From assembly GCF_013778505.1 (NCBI RefSeq), contig NZ_JAAOWU010000021.1:1-64000 (forward strand): 64,000 nt of DNA. The letters run 5' to 3'. This DNA is from Pseudomonas sivasensis. Its GTDB lineage: Bacteria; Pseudomonadota; Gammaproteobacteria; Pseudomonadales; Pseudomonadaceae. Made by a program: the position numbers and the translations under genes. Every line of letters begins with the position of its first letter. The first letter of the stretch is position 1. Below, piece by piece: positions 34,857 through 43,930 of this stretch. The notes beneath the pieces are model-generated. The model did no database searches. It had not been told where the DNA came from and worked only from the letters and a program-made list of their open reading frames with translations.

Positions 34857-35606
34857 ATGGATTACCTTTTACAACTGGCCGCCAGCCCCACCGCCTGGGT
34901 TGCACTGGCCACCCTGATCGTCATGGAAATCGTGCTGGGCATCGATAACCTGATCTTTATTTCGATCCTCACCAACAAATTACCCGAGCAGCACCGGGCC
35001 AAGGCACGGCGCATCGGTATCAGCATGGCGCTGATATTGCGCCTGGGCCTGTTGAGCACTATCGCGTTTATCGTGCAGTTGACGGCACCGGTGTTTGAAG
35101 TACTCGGCCAGGCGTTTTCGTGGAAGGACATGATCCTGATCGCCGGTGGTCTGTTCCTGGTGTGGAAGGCCACCACCGAAATCCATCACAGCATGGACCC
35201 GGAGCCTGAAGAGAAAGCGTCGGTTGGCAACACCGTGGCCATTGGCTTCGCCGCGGCGATCGGGCAGATCCTGCTGCTCGACCTGGTGTTCTCCATCGAC
35301 AGCATCATTACCGCCGTGGGCATGACCGAGCACTTGCCGATCATGATCATTGCCGTGGTGACCTCGGTGATCGTGATGCTGGTGGCGGCTGAGCCGTTGG
35401 CCAAATTCATCAACGACAACCCGACCGTGGTGATGCTGGCCCTGGGCTTCCTGATCATGATCGGCATGACGCTGATCGCCGAAGGCTTCGGCGCCCATGT
35501 GCCTAAAGGCTACGTGTACGCAGCCATGGCCTTCTCGGCGGCCATCGAATGCTTGAACATCGCACGACGCAACCGTCACAAGCGTTTGCTCGCTGCCCGC
35601 CAGTAA
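34857..35606 (+). CDS. TerC family membrane protein
   Basis: A 249-residue inner-membrane protein with about seven segments. EIVLGIDNLIFISILTNKLP near residue 22 and LLDLVFSIDSIITAVGMTEH near 140 are the paired acidic motifs of the TerC family, with metal-binding Asp in each. Family members export manganese or take part in tellurite resistance. Probably metal homeostasis. Confidence 0.9.
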   Translation: MDYLLQLAASPTAWVALATLIVMEIVLGIDNLIFISILTNKLPEQHRAKARRIGISMALILRLGLLSTIAFIVQLTAPVFEVLGQAFSWKDMILIAGGLFLVWKATTEIHHSMDPEPEEKASVGNTVAIGFAAAIGQILLLDLVFSIDSIITAVGMTEHLPIMIIAVVTSVIVMLVAAEPLAKFINDNPTVVMLALGFLIMIGMTLIAEGFGAHVPKGYVYAAMAFSAAIECLNIARRNRHKRLLAARQ

Positions 35607-35619
35607 TCGCTGAAACCTG

Positions 35620-35657
35620 AAAGCCGGCTGTGCTCGCAAGCGCCCAGCCGGCTTTTT
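35620..35657 (+). terminator. Intrinsic terminator after the TerC gene
   Basis: AAGCCGGCTG stem with CAGCCGGCTT and a following T run. It separates the TerC gene from selD. Confidence 0.88.
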
Positions 35658-35700
35658 GCTGTCTGGTAGACTCCCCCCACTTGTTACTTTGAGGTCCACC

Positions 35701-36735
35701 ATGAACCAGCCGATTCGCCTTACCCAGTACAGTCACGGCGCGGGTTGCGGTTGCAAGATCTCGCCCCAGGTATTGGAAGTTATCCTTGCCGGCAGCGGCG
35801 CACAGAACCTCGACCCCAACCTGTGGGTCGGCAATGCCTCGCGGGACGATGCGGCGGTGTATGCCATCGACGACGAGCGCGGTGTGGTCTCCACCACGGA
35901 CTTTTTCATGCCGATTGTCGATGATCCCTTCGACTTCGGCCGCATAGCCGCTACCAATGCTATTAGCGACATCTACGCCATGGGCGGCGACCCGTTGATG
36001 GCCATCGCCATTCTCGGCTGGCCGGTTAACGTGCTGGCGCCGGAGATTGCCCGGGAAGTGATTCGCGGTGGCCGTTCGGTGTGCGACGCCGCCGGTATCC
36101 CTCTGGCAGGCGGCCACTCCATCGACGCGCCGGAGCCGATCTTCGGCCTGGCCGTGACCGGCATCGTGCAAAAGCGCCATATGAAGCGCAACGACACCGC
36201 CACTGCTGGCTGCCAGCTGTACCTGACCAAGCCGTTAGGCATCGGCATCCTCACCACTGCCGAAAAGAAGGGCAAGCTGCGCGAGGCTGACATCGGCCTG
36301 GCCCGCGATTGGATGTGCACCCTCAACAAGCCCGGTAGCCGTTTCGGCAAGCTGGCCGGCGTTACAGCCATGACCGACGTCACCGGTTTCGGCCTGTTGG
36401 GCCATCTGGTGGAAATGGCTGACGGCAGTGGCCTGACTGCACGCATCGAATATGAAAAAGTCCCACGCCTGCCCGGCGTCGAGTACTACCTGGACCAGGG
36501 TTGCGTACCCGGCGGCACCTTGCGCAACTTTGACAGCTACGCCAGTAAAATCGGGCGCGTGCAGGAGTTGCACAAGCGCGTGCTATGCGACCCGCAGACC
36601 AGTGGCGGGCTGCTGATCGCCGTTACCCCCGAAGGTGATGCCGAGTTCCATGCCGTGGCGAAGGAACTGGGCCTGAGCCTGGAGCCGATCGGCGCACTGG
36701 TAGAGCGACAGACCAACGCGGTAGAGGTGTTTTGA
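35701..36735 (+). CDS. selD: Selenide, water dikinase
   Basis: A 344-residue selenophosphate synthetase. The active-site pair GAGCGCK (Cys about 16, Lys about 19) is intact and uses Cys, not selenocysteine. ATP/metal motifs: TTDFFMPIVDDPFDFG near 66, AGGHSIDAPEPIFG near 135, TDVTGFGLLGH near 225. TTGAGG precedes the start at 35701. Overlaps selU by one base; together they supply selenophosphate for 2-selenouridine in tRNA. Confidence 0.95.
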   Translation: MNQPIRLTQYSHGAGCGCKISPQVLEVILAGSGAQNLDPNLWVGNASRDDAAVYAIDDERGVVSTTDFFMPIVDDPFDFGRIAATNAISDIYAMGGDPLMAIAILGWPVNVLAPEIAREVIRGGRSVCDAAGIPLAGGHSIDAPEPIFGLAVTGIVQKRHMKRNDTATAGCQLYLTKPLGIGILTTAEKKGKLREADIGLARDWMCTLNKPGSRFGKLAGVTAMTDVTGFGLLGHLVEMADGSGLTARIEYEKVPRLPGVEYYLDQGCVPGGTLRNFDSYASKIGRVQELHKRVLCDPQTSGGLLIAVTPEGDAEFHAVAKELGLSLEPIGALVERQTNAVEVF

Positions 36736-37868
36736 TGGCAACTGACATCACCGATTACCGCGACATTTTCCTCAACGACCGGCCGATGATGGATACCCGC
36801 GCGCCGGTGGAGTTCATCAAGGGCGCGTTCCCCGGCGTGGTCAACCTGCCGCTGATGAACGATGACGAGCGCCAGCGCGTCGGCACTTGCTATAAGCAGC
36901 AAGGCCAGCAGGCGGCAATCGTCCTTGGGCACCAGTTGGTCAGCGGCAAGGTGCTTGAAGAGCGCCTGGCACGTTGGACCGAGTTTGCCCAGGCCAACCC
37001 GGACGGTTACCTGTATTGCTTTCGTGGCGGCCTGCGTTCGCAATTGGTGAAACAGGTGCTCAAGGACGAGTCGGGTATCGACTATCCGCGGATCGGCGGT
37101 GGCTACAAGGCCATGCGCACGTTTCTGTTGGAGACCGTGGACCAGGCGGTCGAACAGTGTGATTTCGTGCTGTTGGGCGGCCTGACCGGCAGCGGAAAGA
37201 CCGAGGTCATCAATCAGTTGAACAATGGCCTGGACCTGGAAGGCCACGCCAATCACCGTGGTTCCAGCTTCGGCAAGCGCGCCACCGGCCAGCCGTCCAA
37301 CATCGACTTCGAAAACCGCCTGGCAGTGGACGTTCTGAAAAAACGCGCACGTGGCATCGAACAGTTTGTGCTTGAGGACGAAAGCCGCATGATCGGCAGC
37401 TGCGCCTTGCCGCTGAACCTGCACCGGGGCATGCAGGTGTATCCAATGGTGTGGCTGGAAGAAAGCCTGGAAAACCGTGTAGAGCGGGTATTACGCGAGT
37501 ACGTGACCGATCTGTGTGCGCAGTTCGCCGTAGCGTTTGGCGAAGCGGGTTTCGAGCGGTTTGCCGAGCGGCTGACCCAGAGCCTGGCCAATATCCACAA
37601 GCGTCTGGGGGGCGAGCGCTATCAGCGTTTGCACGCGCTGATGCAAGCGGCCCTGGCTGAACAGGCCCGCAGCGGTAGTGTGGACTTGCATCGGGGTTGG
37701 ATCGTGGGGTTGCGTGAGTACTACGATCCTATGTACGCGTTTCAACGTGAGAAGAAAGGTGCACGGATCGAGTTTGCCGGGGAGCAGGCAGCGGTGGTGG
37801 AATACTTGCGCGAGCGTGGGGCTCGCTCGCGCAATCGCCATCAGCCTAACCACATAACTAAAGAATGA
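36735..37868 (+). CDS. selU: tRNA 2-selenouridine synthase
   Basis: A 377-residue SelU (MnmH/YbbB). Rhodanese domain (about 1-130) with the catalytic Cys in LYCFRGGLRS near 97; P-loop domain with GLTGSGKTEV near 155. Uses selenophosphate from SelD to turn 2-thiouridine into 2-selenouridine at the tRNA wobble position. Translationally coupled to selD. The last 30 residues are Arg-rich and coincide with a REP-like sequence (GAGCGTGGGGCTCGCTC), so the tail may be recent. Its 3' end overlaps the convergent permease by 11 bases. Confidence 0.95.
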   Translation: MATDITDYRDIFLNDRPMMDTRAPVEFIKGAFPGVVNLPLMNDDERQRVGTCYKQQGQQAAIVLGHQLVSGKVLEERLARWTEFAQANPDGYLYCFRGGLRSQLVKQVLKDESGIDYPRIGGGYKAMRTFLLETVDQAVEQCDFVLLGGLTGSGKTEVINQLNNGLDLEGHANHRGSSFGKRATGQPSNIDFENRLAVDVLKKRARGIEQFVLEDESRMIGSCALPLNLHRGMQVYPMVWLEESLENRVERVLREYVTDLCAQFAVAFGEAGFERFAERLTQSLANIHKRLGGERYQRLHALMQAALAEQARSGSVDLHRGWIVGLREYYDPMYAFQREKKGARIEFAGEQAAVVEYLRERGARSRNRHQPNHITKE

Positions 37869-38913
37869 CCGCCCCGATCAACCCACACACCACCCCCACC
37901 AGCATGGTCAATCCGGCCACCGTCACCAGCACCCGCGCATCGAAATCCTTACGCAGCATCAACAGCGACGGGAGGCTTACGCTCGGCAGGGTCATCAGCA
38001 AGGCCACGGCCGGGCCGGTGCCCATGCCCAGGGCCATCATGGTTTGTACGATGGGGATTTCAGCCGCTGTAGGAATCACAAACAACGTGCCGACAATCGC
38101 CAGCGGCACCAGCCATACCAGGCTGTTGGCCATGGCGCCGTCCACATGGGGGAACAGCCATACCCGCGCAGCACCCAGGATCAGCACCGCCAGGATGTAG
38201 ATGGGGATTGTGTTCCAGAACAGCTGCCACAGGGTGCGCAACCAGCGGCTCAGGAAAGGTTGCGCCTCGATGGTGCTGACGTCGGCGACAGCGTCCAACG
38301 CCGCTTCAGGCATCTGGTCCGGGCGAGCAATGCGCTGCGCCACCAACGACACGCCCACCACCAGCACAATTCCCGCCACCAACCGCAACGCGGTAAATCC
38401 CCAGCCGAGCACAAAGCCCATGAACACCAGGGTGGCAGGATTGAGCACCGGGTTAGCAATCCAGAAAGCGAGCGCCGCGCCCACCGACACCTGCTGGCGC
38501 CGCATGCCCGCCGCCACCGGCGCCGCGCAGCAACTGCACATCATCCCCGGCAAGGCGAATAACCCGCCGCGCACGGTCGAACCGAGGCCTGCACGGCCGA
38601 ACAGGCGCAGCAGCCAGTCACGGGGGATCAGCACTTGCAGCAGCGAACCAAGGATCACCGCCAGCACCGCGGCTTTCCAGATCGCCAGGAAATACACCTG
38701 GGCATAGGCCAGCGCTGCCGCCAGGGGCGAGCTTTGTTGATCGTTGAGAATCGAGGCGCCGATGCTGTGATTGTCGGCCGCTACAAATGCCTTGAAGTAG
38801 TAGGGCGACCACTTCACGTAATAGAGGCCTATGCAGGCCACCAAGAGGAACAGCGCTGGTTTCCACCAGAACGACCAGCCCCGTACGGGCTGGGTGGAGG
38901 AGAGTTTAGACAT
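37858..38913 (-). CDS. Permease of the UPF0718/DUF318 type with CSCC motif
   Basis: A 351-residue inner-membrane protein with about eight to ten segments. ALPGMMCSCCAAPVAAGMRR near residue 135 and FWIANPVLNPATLVFMG just after are the signature of this permease family (related to ArsP/YraQ proteins). The cysteines suggest a metalloid or organometal substrate. Start taken at 38913. Convergent with selU. Function inferred from family only. Confidence 0.82.
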   Translation of the reverse strand: MSKLSSTQPVRGWSFWWKPALFLLVACIGLYYVKWSPYYFKAFVAADNHSIGASILNDQQSSPLAAALAYAQVYFLAIWKAAVLAVILGSLLQVLIPRDWLLRLFGRAGLGSTVRGGLFALPGMMCSCCAAPVAAGMRRQQVSVGAALAFWIANPVLNPATLVFMGFVLGWGFTALRLVAGIVLVVGVSLVAQRIARPDQMPEAALDAVADVSTIEAQPFLSRWLRTLWQLFWNTIPIYILAVLILGAARVWLFPHVDGAMANSLVWLVPLAIVGTLFVIPTAAEIPIVQTMMALGMGTGPAVALLMTLPSVSLPSLLMLRKDFDARVLVTVAGLTMLVGVVCGLIGAVIL

Positions 38914-38957
38914 GCTGATGATCCGCCGGTGAGTCAATAGCGACGCATCATACGCTG

Positions 38958-39659
38958 TCAGCTATCGGCACTCACCTGTGTCGGTTCCGGGCAGGTTTCA
39001 TCGCCGTCGTTCAAGCCCTGCTTGTAGTTGCGGCTCAGCAGCGAGGCCTTGCCGTTGTGCCAGGTCAGCGTCAGTACATACAGCGTGTCGTAGTCGCTGC
39101 CCGACCAATCGTCGGTAATTGTGTGTTTTTCGCCGGACGCTTCACTCGCCACCTTATTGATCAACTCCGGCAGGTAACCGTGGGACCAGGCGGTGTAGAT
39201 GGTGGCGTTGTGGTATTTGTCTTCGACCAGCTCATCGGCGAGGTCGCTGGTGTCATTCGCCGAGAATTTGATATTCACCGGCAGGCCCAACTTGATGGCG
39301 CTGGGGCTGATGGTCATGAGTGGGCGGATGTAGCTGTAGGAATTGTCCAGCTCACCTTCCTCGACATTGCGCGTCGGGTTGGCAGCAAACACAAAGTTGG
39401 CCTTGCCGAATTTTTCCGGCAGCAGGGTGGCCAGGTTCATCGCGCGGTTCAGGCCCTGGCAATTGAGCTGGCCGAGTCCGCCGGCGGGTTTTTCGCCGTG
39501 GCGCAGGAACACCAGGGTTTGCACACCGTCCACCGGTTGGGCGCGGCTTTCACGGGCATCGAGGGCTGCAACCATGGCGCCGCTGACCAGCAGCAGCGGC
39601 AACATGACATACGAATAGTGTTTGAGTCGTTGCACAAGGCGCAGAGGCTTGATCTTCAT
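38958..39659 (-). CDS. Membrane-anchored histidine phosphatase family protein
   Basis: A 233-residue protein. An N-terminal membrane anchor (about 16-35) precedes a histidine phosphatase domain beginning LVFLRHGEKP (phospho-acceptor His near 53); the second conserved His is probably in YTAWSHGYLPEL near 160. The domain would face the periplasm. Substrate unknown; the family includes phosphomonoesterases and phytases. Confidence 0.75.
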   Translation of the reverse strand: MKIKPLRLVQRLKHYSYVMLPLLLVSGAMVAALDARESRAQPVDGVQTLVFLRHGEKPAGGLGQLNCQGLNRAMNLATLLPEKFGKANFVFAANPTRNVEEGELDNSYSYIRPLMTISPSAIKLGLPVNIKFSANDTSDLADELVEDKYHNATIYTAWSHGYLPELINKVASEASGEKHTITDDWSGSDYDTLYVLTLTWHNGKASLLSRNYKQGLNDGDETCPEPTQVSADS

Positions 39660-39915
39660 TATAGGTTCGAGTCTTCGTGCGTCACGTTAAGGCGGACAAG
39701 CCTGGCCCCAATGACGCCGGTGGCGTCCTGCGGTATTCCGTGTCGTTATAGCGAGGCGCCTCCATTCACCGTTTAAGCGCACTTATGAGTGCCGGCAGGC
39801 GTATTGGTTCGCCTGCGCGGGATAATAGACCGCTAATGTTGCGCATTGATGACCCATGCAGGACACCGGGGAGATGTCTATCATGGGGACTTTCTGCCTA
39901 GCCAGGGATTTCCTG

Positions 39916-40614
39916 ATGAACCCACTTGCCGCATTCCCAATCAATAGCAAATGGCCTGCCCAGCACCCCGAGCGCTTGCAACTGTACTCGTTGCCCACGC
40001 CCAACGGGGTAAAAGTCTCGATCATGCTCGAAGAACTGGGCCTGCCTTACGAGGCGCACAAGGTCAGTTTCGAGACCCAGGACCAGTTGTCCCCCGAGTT
40101 CCTGTCCCTGAACCCCAATAACAAAATCCCCGCGATCATCGACCCCGACGGCCCGGCTGGCCAGCCGTTGGCGCTGTTTGAATCCGGCGCGATATTGATT
40201 TACCTGGCAGAAAAAACCAGCCAGTTGCTCTCCGAAGATCCTGCGACACGCTATGAAACGATTCAATGGCTGATGTTCCAGATGGGCGGCATCGGCCCGA
40301 TGTTCGGCCAGTTGGGTTTTTTCAACAAATTCGCCGGCAAGGCCTACGAAGACAAGCGACCCCGCGACCGCTACGCCGCCGAATCCCGCCGCCTGCTCGA
40401 AGTCCTGGAAAAACGCCTGCTCGGTCGCACCTGGATCATGGGCGATGACTACAGCATCGCCGACATTGCTACCTTCCCATGGATTCGCAATCTGATCGGC
40501 TTTTATGAATCGGGCGATATCGTAGGCATCGCCGACTTCCCTAACGTACTGCGCGCGCTGGACGGTTTTGTTGCCCGCCCGGCAGTGATCCGTGGCCTAA
40601 ATATTCCGAGCTGA
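39916..40614 (+). CDS. Glutathione S-transferase family protein
   Basis: A 232-residue GST of the YghU/YfcG (nu-class) type: PTPNGVKVSIMLEELGLPYE near 28, NPNNKIPAI near 70, LFESGAILIYLAEK near 92, then an all-helical C-terminal domain with DDYSIADIATFPWI. The nu class uses a Thr/Asn pair rather than Tyr; TPNG provides these. Start at 39916 preferred, with AGGGA upstream; 20 further residues are open. Followed within four bases by the PhzF gene. Confidence 0.87.
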   Translation: MNPLAAFPINSKWPAQHPERLQLYSLPTPNGVKVSIMLEELGLPYEAHKVSFETQDQLSPEFLSLNPNNKIPAIIDPDGPAGQPLALFESGAILIYLAEKTSQLLSEDPATRYETIQWLMFQMGGIGPMFGQLGFFNKFAGKAYEDKRPRDRYAAESRRLLEVLEKRLLGRTWIMGDDYSIADIATFPWIRNLIGFYESGDIVGIADFPNVLRALDGFVARPAVIRGLNIPS

Positions 40615-40617
40615 AGC

Positions 40618-41460
40618 ATGCCGACTTTCGATTTCAAACAACTGGATGTGTTCAGCCGCGTGTCGCTCAAGGGCAACCCGCTGGCGGTGGTTTTGGGGGC
40701 CGACAGCCTCAGCGATCAACAGATGGCGGACTTCGCTAAATGGACCAACCTCAGTGAAACCACGTTTTTACTCACGCCGCGCGATCCTCGTGCTGACTAC
40801 CGAGTGAGAATTTTCACCACTGTGCATGAGCTGCCGTTTGCCGGGCATCCGACGCTGGGCAGTTGCCACGCGTGGTTGACGGCGGGCGGGGTGCCCAAAG
40901 GTAAAGAGATTATCCAGGAGTGTGAAATCGGCCTGGTGCGAATCCGTCGTCAAGGTGATGAACTGGCGTTTATCGCGCCGCCGTTGCTGCGTTCAGGGCC
41001 GTTGGAGGAAGACCTGCTGGAGCGTATTCGCCTGGGGTTGGGCCTGGAGCCGGGCTGCATCCTACGCAGCCAGTGGGTCGACAATGGGGCGGGGTGGCTT
41101 GCCGTGATGTTGGCGGACCGTGATCAAGTCCTGGCTTTGCAGCCGGATTATTCACAGCTGAAAGGGCTGGCCGTAGGCGTGATTGCCCCCTGTAACCCCG
41201 AACAAGACGACGTGGATACCCAATTTGAAGTGCGTGGCTTTGTCGCAGGCGACGGCGCGCCGGAGGATCCGGCCACGGGCAGCCTGAATGCAGGCGTTGC
41301 CCAATGGTTGCTGGGTGAAGGCCTGGCGCCGGAGCGCTACGTGGTCAGTCAAGGCACAGCCATGGGGCGCGCGGGGCGTATAAGCGTCGAACGCCAGGGC
41401 GATGAAATCTGGATCGGCGGCGCTGTTGCGGTGTGTATCGAAGGGCGTCTACAGCTCTAG
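40618..41460 (+). CDS. PhzF family isomerase-like protein
   Basis: A 280-residue protein with the PhzF double-fold: QLDVFSRVSLKGNPLAVVL at the N-terminus, SETTF with the catalytic Glu near 46, HELPFAGHPTLG near 71, and EDPATGSLNAG near 219. Phenazine genes are absent here, so it is a PhzF-family isomerase/epimerase of unknown substrate. Three bases after the GST gene; probably one transcript. The DapF-like protein at 3646 has the same general fold. Confidence 0.9.
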   Translation: MPTFDFKQLDVFSRVSLKGNPLAVVLGADSLSDQQMADFAKWTNLSETTFLLTPRDPRADYRVRIFTTVHELPFAGHPTLGSCHAWLTAGGVPKGKEIIQECEIGLVRIRRQGDELAFIAPPLLRSGPLEEDLLERIRLGLGLEPGCILRSQWVDNGAGWLAVMLADRDQVLALQPDYSQLKGLAVGVIAPCNPEQDDVDTQFEVRGFVAGDGAPEDPATGSLNAGVAQWLLGEGLAPERYVVSQGTAMGRAGRISVERQGDEIWIGGAVAVCIEGRLQL

Positions 41461-41576
41461 ATCAATACATTATTACGAGCGTCGCAATACACTGTTGGCC
41501 CCTTGGTATTTGTGCTGCCGGGGCCTGGGGGCATAAGCTTTCGCCCCAAAGTTTTAGCCTTTATGTCAGGAAAACC

Positions 41577-42551
41577 ATGACCAGCCAGTTCCCCCAAGCC
41601 CGCCCACGCCGCCTGCGCCGCTCTCCGGAGCTGCGTGGTTTGTTCCAGGAAACCGAGTTCACCCTCAACGACCTGGTGCTGCCGATTTTCGTTGAAGAAG
41701 AAATCGACGACTTCGTACCGATCACCAGCATGCCGGGTGTGCAGCGCATCCCTGAGAAAAAGCTCGCTGCCGAGATCGAGCGCTATGCCCGTGCCGGTAT
41801 CAAGTCGGTGATGACCTTTGGCGTGTCTCACCACCTGGACGCCAACGGCAGTGATACCTGGAAAGAACGTGGTCTGGTCTCGCGCATGTCCTCGATCATC
41901 AAGGACGCCGTGCCGGAAATGATCGTAATGTCCGACACCTGCTTCTGCGAATACACCGACCACGGCCACTGCGGCGTGATGCACGGCGCCCATGTCGATA
42001 ATGACGCGACCCTGGTCAATCTCGGCAAACAAGCCGTAGCCGCCGCCCGCGCCGGCGCCGACGTGATCGCCCCGTCGGCCGCCATGGACGGCCAGGTCCA
42101 GGCCATCCGCCGCGCGCTGGATGACGCCGGTTTCATCCATATTCCGATCATGGCCTACTCCACCAAATTCGCCTCGGCCCTCTACGGCCCATTCCGCGAA
42201 GCCGGCGGCAGCGCCCTCAAAGGCGACCGAAAGAGTTACCAGATGAACCCCATGAACCGCCGCGAAGCCGTGCGCGAATCGCTGCTCGACGAACAGGAAG
42301 GCGCTGACGCTCTGATGGTCAAACCGGCCGGTGCCTACCTCGACATCATCCGCGACATCCGCGAAGCCTCACGTCTGCCGGTGGCGGCTTACCAGGTGAG
42401 CGGTGAGTACGCGATGATCAAGTTTGGTGCCCAGGCGGGTGCGATCGATGAGGATCGGGTGGTGCGTGAGACGTTGGGTTCGATCAAGCGCGCGGGTGCG
42501 GATTTGATCTTTACTTACTTTGCGATGGACTTGGCGTTGGCTGGGATCTGA
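41577..42551 (+). CDS. hemB: Delta-aminolevulinic acid dehydratase, zinc type
   Basis: A 324-residue porphobilinogen synthase. Two Schiff-base lysines: MAYSTKFASALYGPF (about 199) and ALMVKPAGAYLD (about 251). The metal loop DTCFCEYTDHGHCG (about 120-133) has the three cysteines of zinc-dependent HemB like E. coli. The P. aeruginosa housekeeping enzyme, as I recall it, has Asp/Ala at these places and uses Mg2+, so this is probably a second, zinc-dependent HemB. Start at 41577 has CAGGAAA upstream; the open frame overlapping the PhzF gene is not part of it. Confidence 0.92.
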   Translation: MTSQFPQARPRRLRRSPELRGLFQETEFTLNDLVLPIFVEEEIDDFVPITSMPGVQRIPEKKLAAEIERYARAGIKSVMTFGVSHHLDANGSDTWKERGLVSRMSSIIKDAVPEMIVMSDTCFCEYTDHGHCGVMHGAHVDNDATLVNLGKQAVAAARAGADVIAPSAAMDGQVQAIRRALDDAGFIHIPIMAYSTKFASALYGPFREAGGSALKGDRKSYQMNPMNRREAVRESLLDEQEGADALMVKPAGAYLDIIRDIREASRLPVAAYQVSGEYAMIKFGAQAGAIDEDRVVRETLGSIKRAGADLIFTYFAMDLALAGI

Positions 42552-42587
42552 GGGCGGCGTTTAACACTGTGCGAAGCAACCTCTTGA

Positions 42588-42630
42588 TGTGGCGAGCGAA
42601 CTTGCTCGCGTTGGGCTGCGTAGCAGCCCC
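42588..42630. repeat. REP element downstream of hemB
   Basis: GTGGCGAGCGAACTTGCTCG followed by GGGCTGCGTAGCAGCCC: the paired hairpins of the common Pseudomonas GTGGCGAGCGAGCTTGC REP class. Confidence 0.8.
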
Positions 42631-42677
42631 CCATACCGACACTACCGATCTACCTGAAGAACTGCAGTGTCATAACC

Positions 42678-42696
42678 CGGGCCGCTTCGCGGCCCG
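42678..42696. terminator. Short GC-rich hairpin downstream of hemB
   Basis: CGGGCCGC-TTC-GCGGCCCG, a perfect stem followed by TATT. It lies about 125 bases after hemB and may end that transcript. The gap 42552-42769 holds only this and the REP element. Confidence 0.5.
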
Positions 42697-42769
42697 TATT
42701 AGCAGATCTTTCTAATTAATCAGGTTGTTTAAGGCTTTCACTACTTCATAAATTGATATTTAGGTCGAA

Positions 42770-43078
42770 TTATTTTTCGAGTAAGTAATTATCAAACTTT
42801 CGGATCACATGCTCCAGCCATAGTGGCCCGGTTGCCCATTGATAGGGGTAGTAATAGAAGCAATATTGTTCGTGCAATAGATTTTCCTGGAATTCTGATT
42901 CATTCGTATAAGAAGCGATAAGGTCTAAGATTTCATTTCGCACCGTAAATATTAAATCTTTAGACGATTCGAGCAGAAACGTGTCGATTACCTCGTCTGC
43001 CGAAGCATGATCTTCCGGCCAGTCTTGATTGAAATAGCCACCGAAAAATTGCTGAAGCTCAGTTAATTGGTTGTTCAT
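42770..43078 (-). CDS. CdiI-type contact-dependent inhibition immunity protein
   Basis: A 102-residue acidic, helical protein. ELQQFFGGYFNQDWPEDHAS at the N-terminus is typical of the CdiI_2 immunity family, which I recall as partners of RNase A-like CDI toxins. It lies four bases inside the end of the toxin remnant at 43075-43443, the usual toxin-immunity order. AT-rich and with codon use unlike the housekeeping genes. Since the toxin is broken, it probably protects against neighbours that still carry it. Confidence 0.72.
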   Translation of the reverse strand: MNNQLTELQQFFGGYFNQDWPEDHASADEVIDTFLLESSKDLIFTVRNEILDLIASYTNESEFQENLLHEQYCFYYYPYQWATGPLWLEHVIRKFDNYLLEK

Positions 43079-43443
43079 TTTTCTATTGGATATCCAGTTA
43101 GGAGGAGGTAACCATCCGGCATTTTAGATTTGCGCTTCAGAACTAATATGAATTTATAGACGGATACTGACTCTGTTGTGCCTTTTATTAAACTGAGTCC
43201 TACCGTCTGGGTCGAGTGTTCTCTAATAATGTGTTTTTCTTTATTTCCTTTCAAAAATTTTGATATTTCCTCGTGGCGAGCAATCAAGGTTTTAGAAACA
43301 AGGCTTTCTGCTTCTTCTAAAGTTCTGAATGTCGATGCTGCTGGTATATTTGGCTCTAAATCTATTGCGCTCGCTGGCGTATCACCAAGTCGATTGGTCT
43401 TCGAAGTTTGCCTTTTGCAAGTCTTTTTTCCATATGTCGATGG
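43075..43443 (-). pseudogene. Truncated RNase A-like CDI/Rhs toxin tip
   Basis: An open frame of 122 codons with no ATG or GTG; the only usual start is a TTG at 43287, which would drop the conserved part. It reads EPNIPAASTFRTLEEAESLV, IARHEEI, KFLKG, and ends LLLTGYPIEK, which matches my recollection of the RNase A-like CDI toxin domain. The N-terminal part of that domain, with the first catalytic His and the HVG helix, is absent, and the frame closes upstream with a TAG inside the tail of the next gene. Likely an inactive toxin remnant left by replacement of the Rhs/CdiA tip. Confidence 0.65.
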
Positions 43444-43801
43444 CTAAACGGTAGATTTCTGAGAAAAAAACTCGGGGGTTATCTATCTGGTTTTCATCCC
43501 AAGCCATTGTTGAATGGTCCTCTGGGTTATCCTCAAAGTATGAGTGGAAATTGTAGTTTTTGGTATTTAAAGCGAGCGATAAAGTTTCCACTAATTTGTA
43601 TCTGTGGCGATAAGAGAGTTTGTTGTACGGATCTAGGCAGTATTTCAGTATGAGGTTTTCCCTGTCTTCAATATTGTTGGGGTCGTAGGGGGCGAGCTCT
43701 TTTCCCTTAGTTTCTTCTTGGTCGTAAATATCAAAAATCCCCACGAAATAGTACAAGCTGGCGTCGAAAGGTATTTGGTCTGAAGAAGGGTGAAATAGCA
43801 T
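43382..43801 (-). CDS. Candidate immunity protein, paralogue of the Rhs-adjacent gene
   Basis: A 139-residue protein with an excellent ribosome site (AAGGAGG). It is clearly paralogous to 44091-44507: YDPNN, LSYRHR, TMAWDE, NP-FF-EIYRLA and a DQSTW/DPSTW end are shared. AT-rich. The family is unknown to me; position and duplication behind an Rhs gene point to immunity. Its last 60 bases overlap the toxin remnant in another frame. Confidence 0.7.
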   Translation of the reverse strand: MLFHPSSDQIPFDASLYYFVGIFDIYDQEETKGKELAPYDPNNIEDRENLILKYCLDPYNKLSYRHRYKLVETLSLALNTKNYNFHSYFEDNPEDHSTMAWDENQIDNPRVFFSEIYRLAIDIWKKDLQKANFEDQSTW

Positions 43802-43930
43802 TTGTTCCTCCTTGATAGGATATAGTGTAAAAGGCGTACCGATTTTACTTGTTGAGTCGGATGATTATGGCGTTGGCAAAGCGTGGATTTGACGTCACAC
43901 GGGGCGAACTCGGCGGATGGGCCTTTGTAG

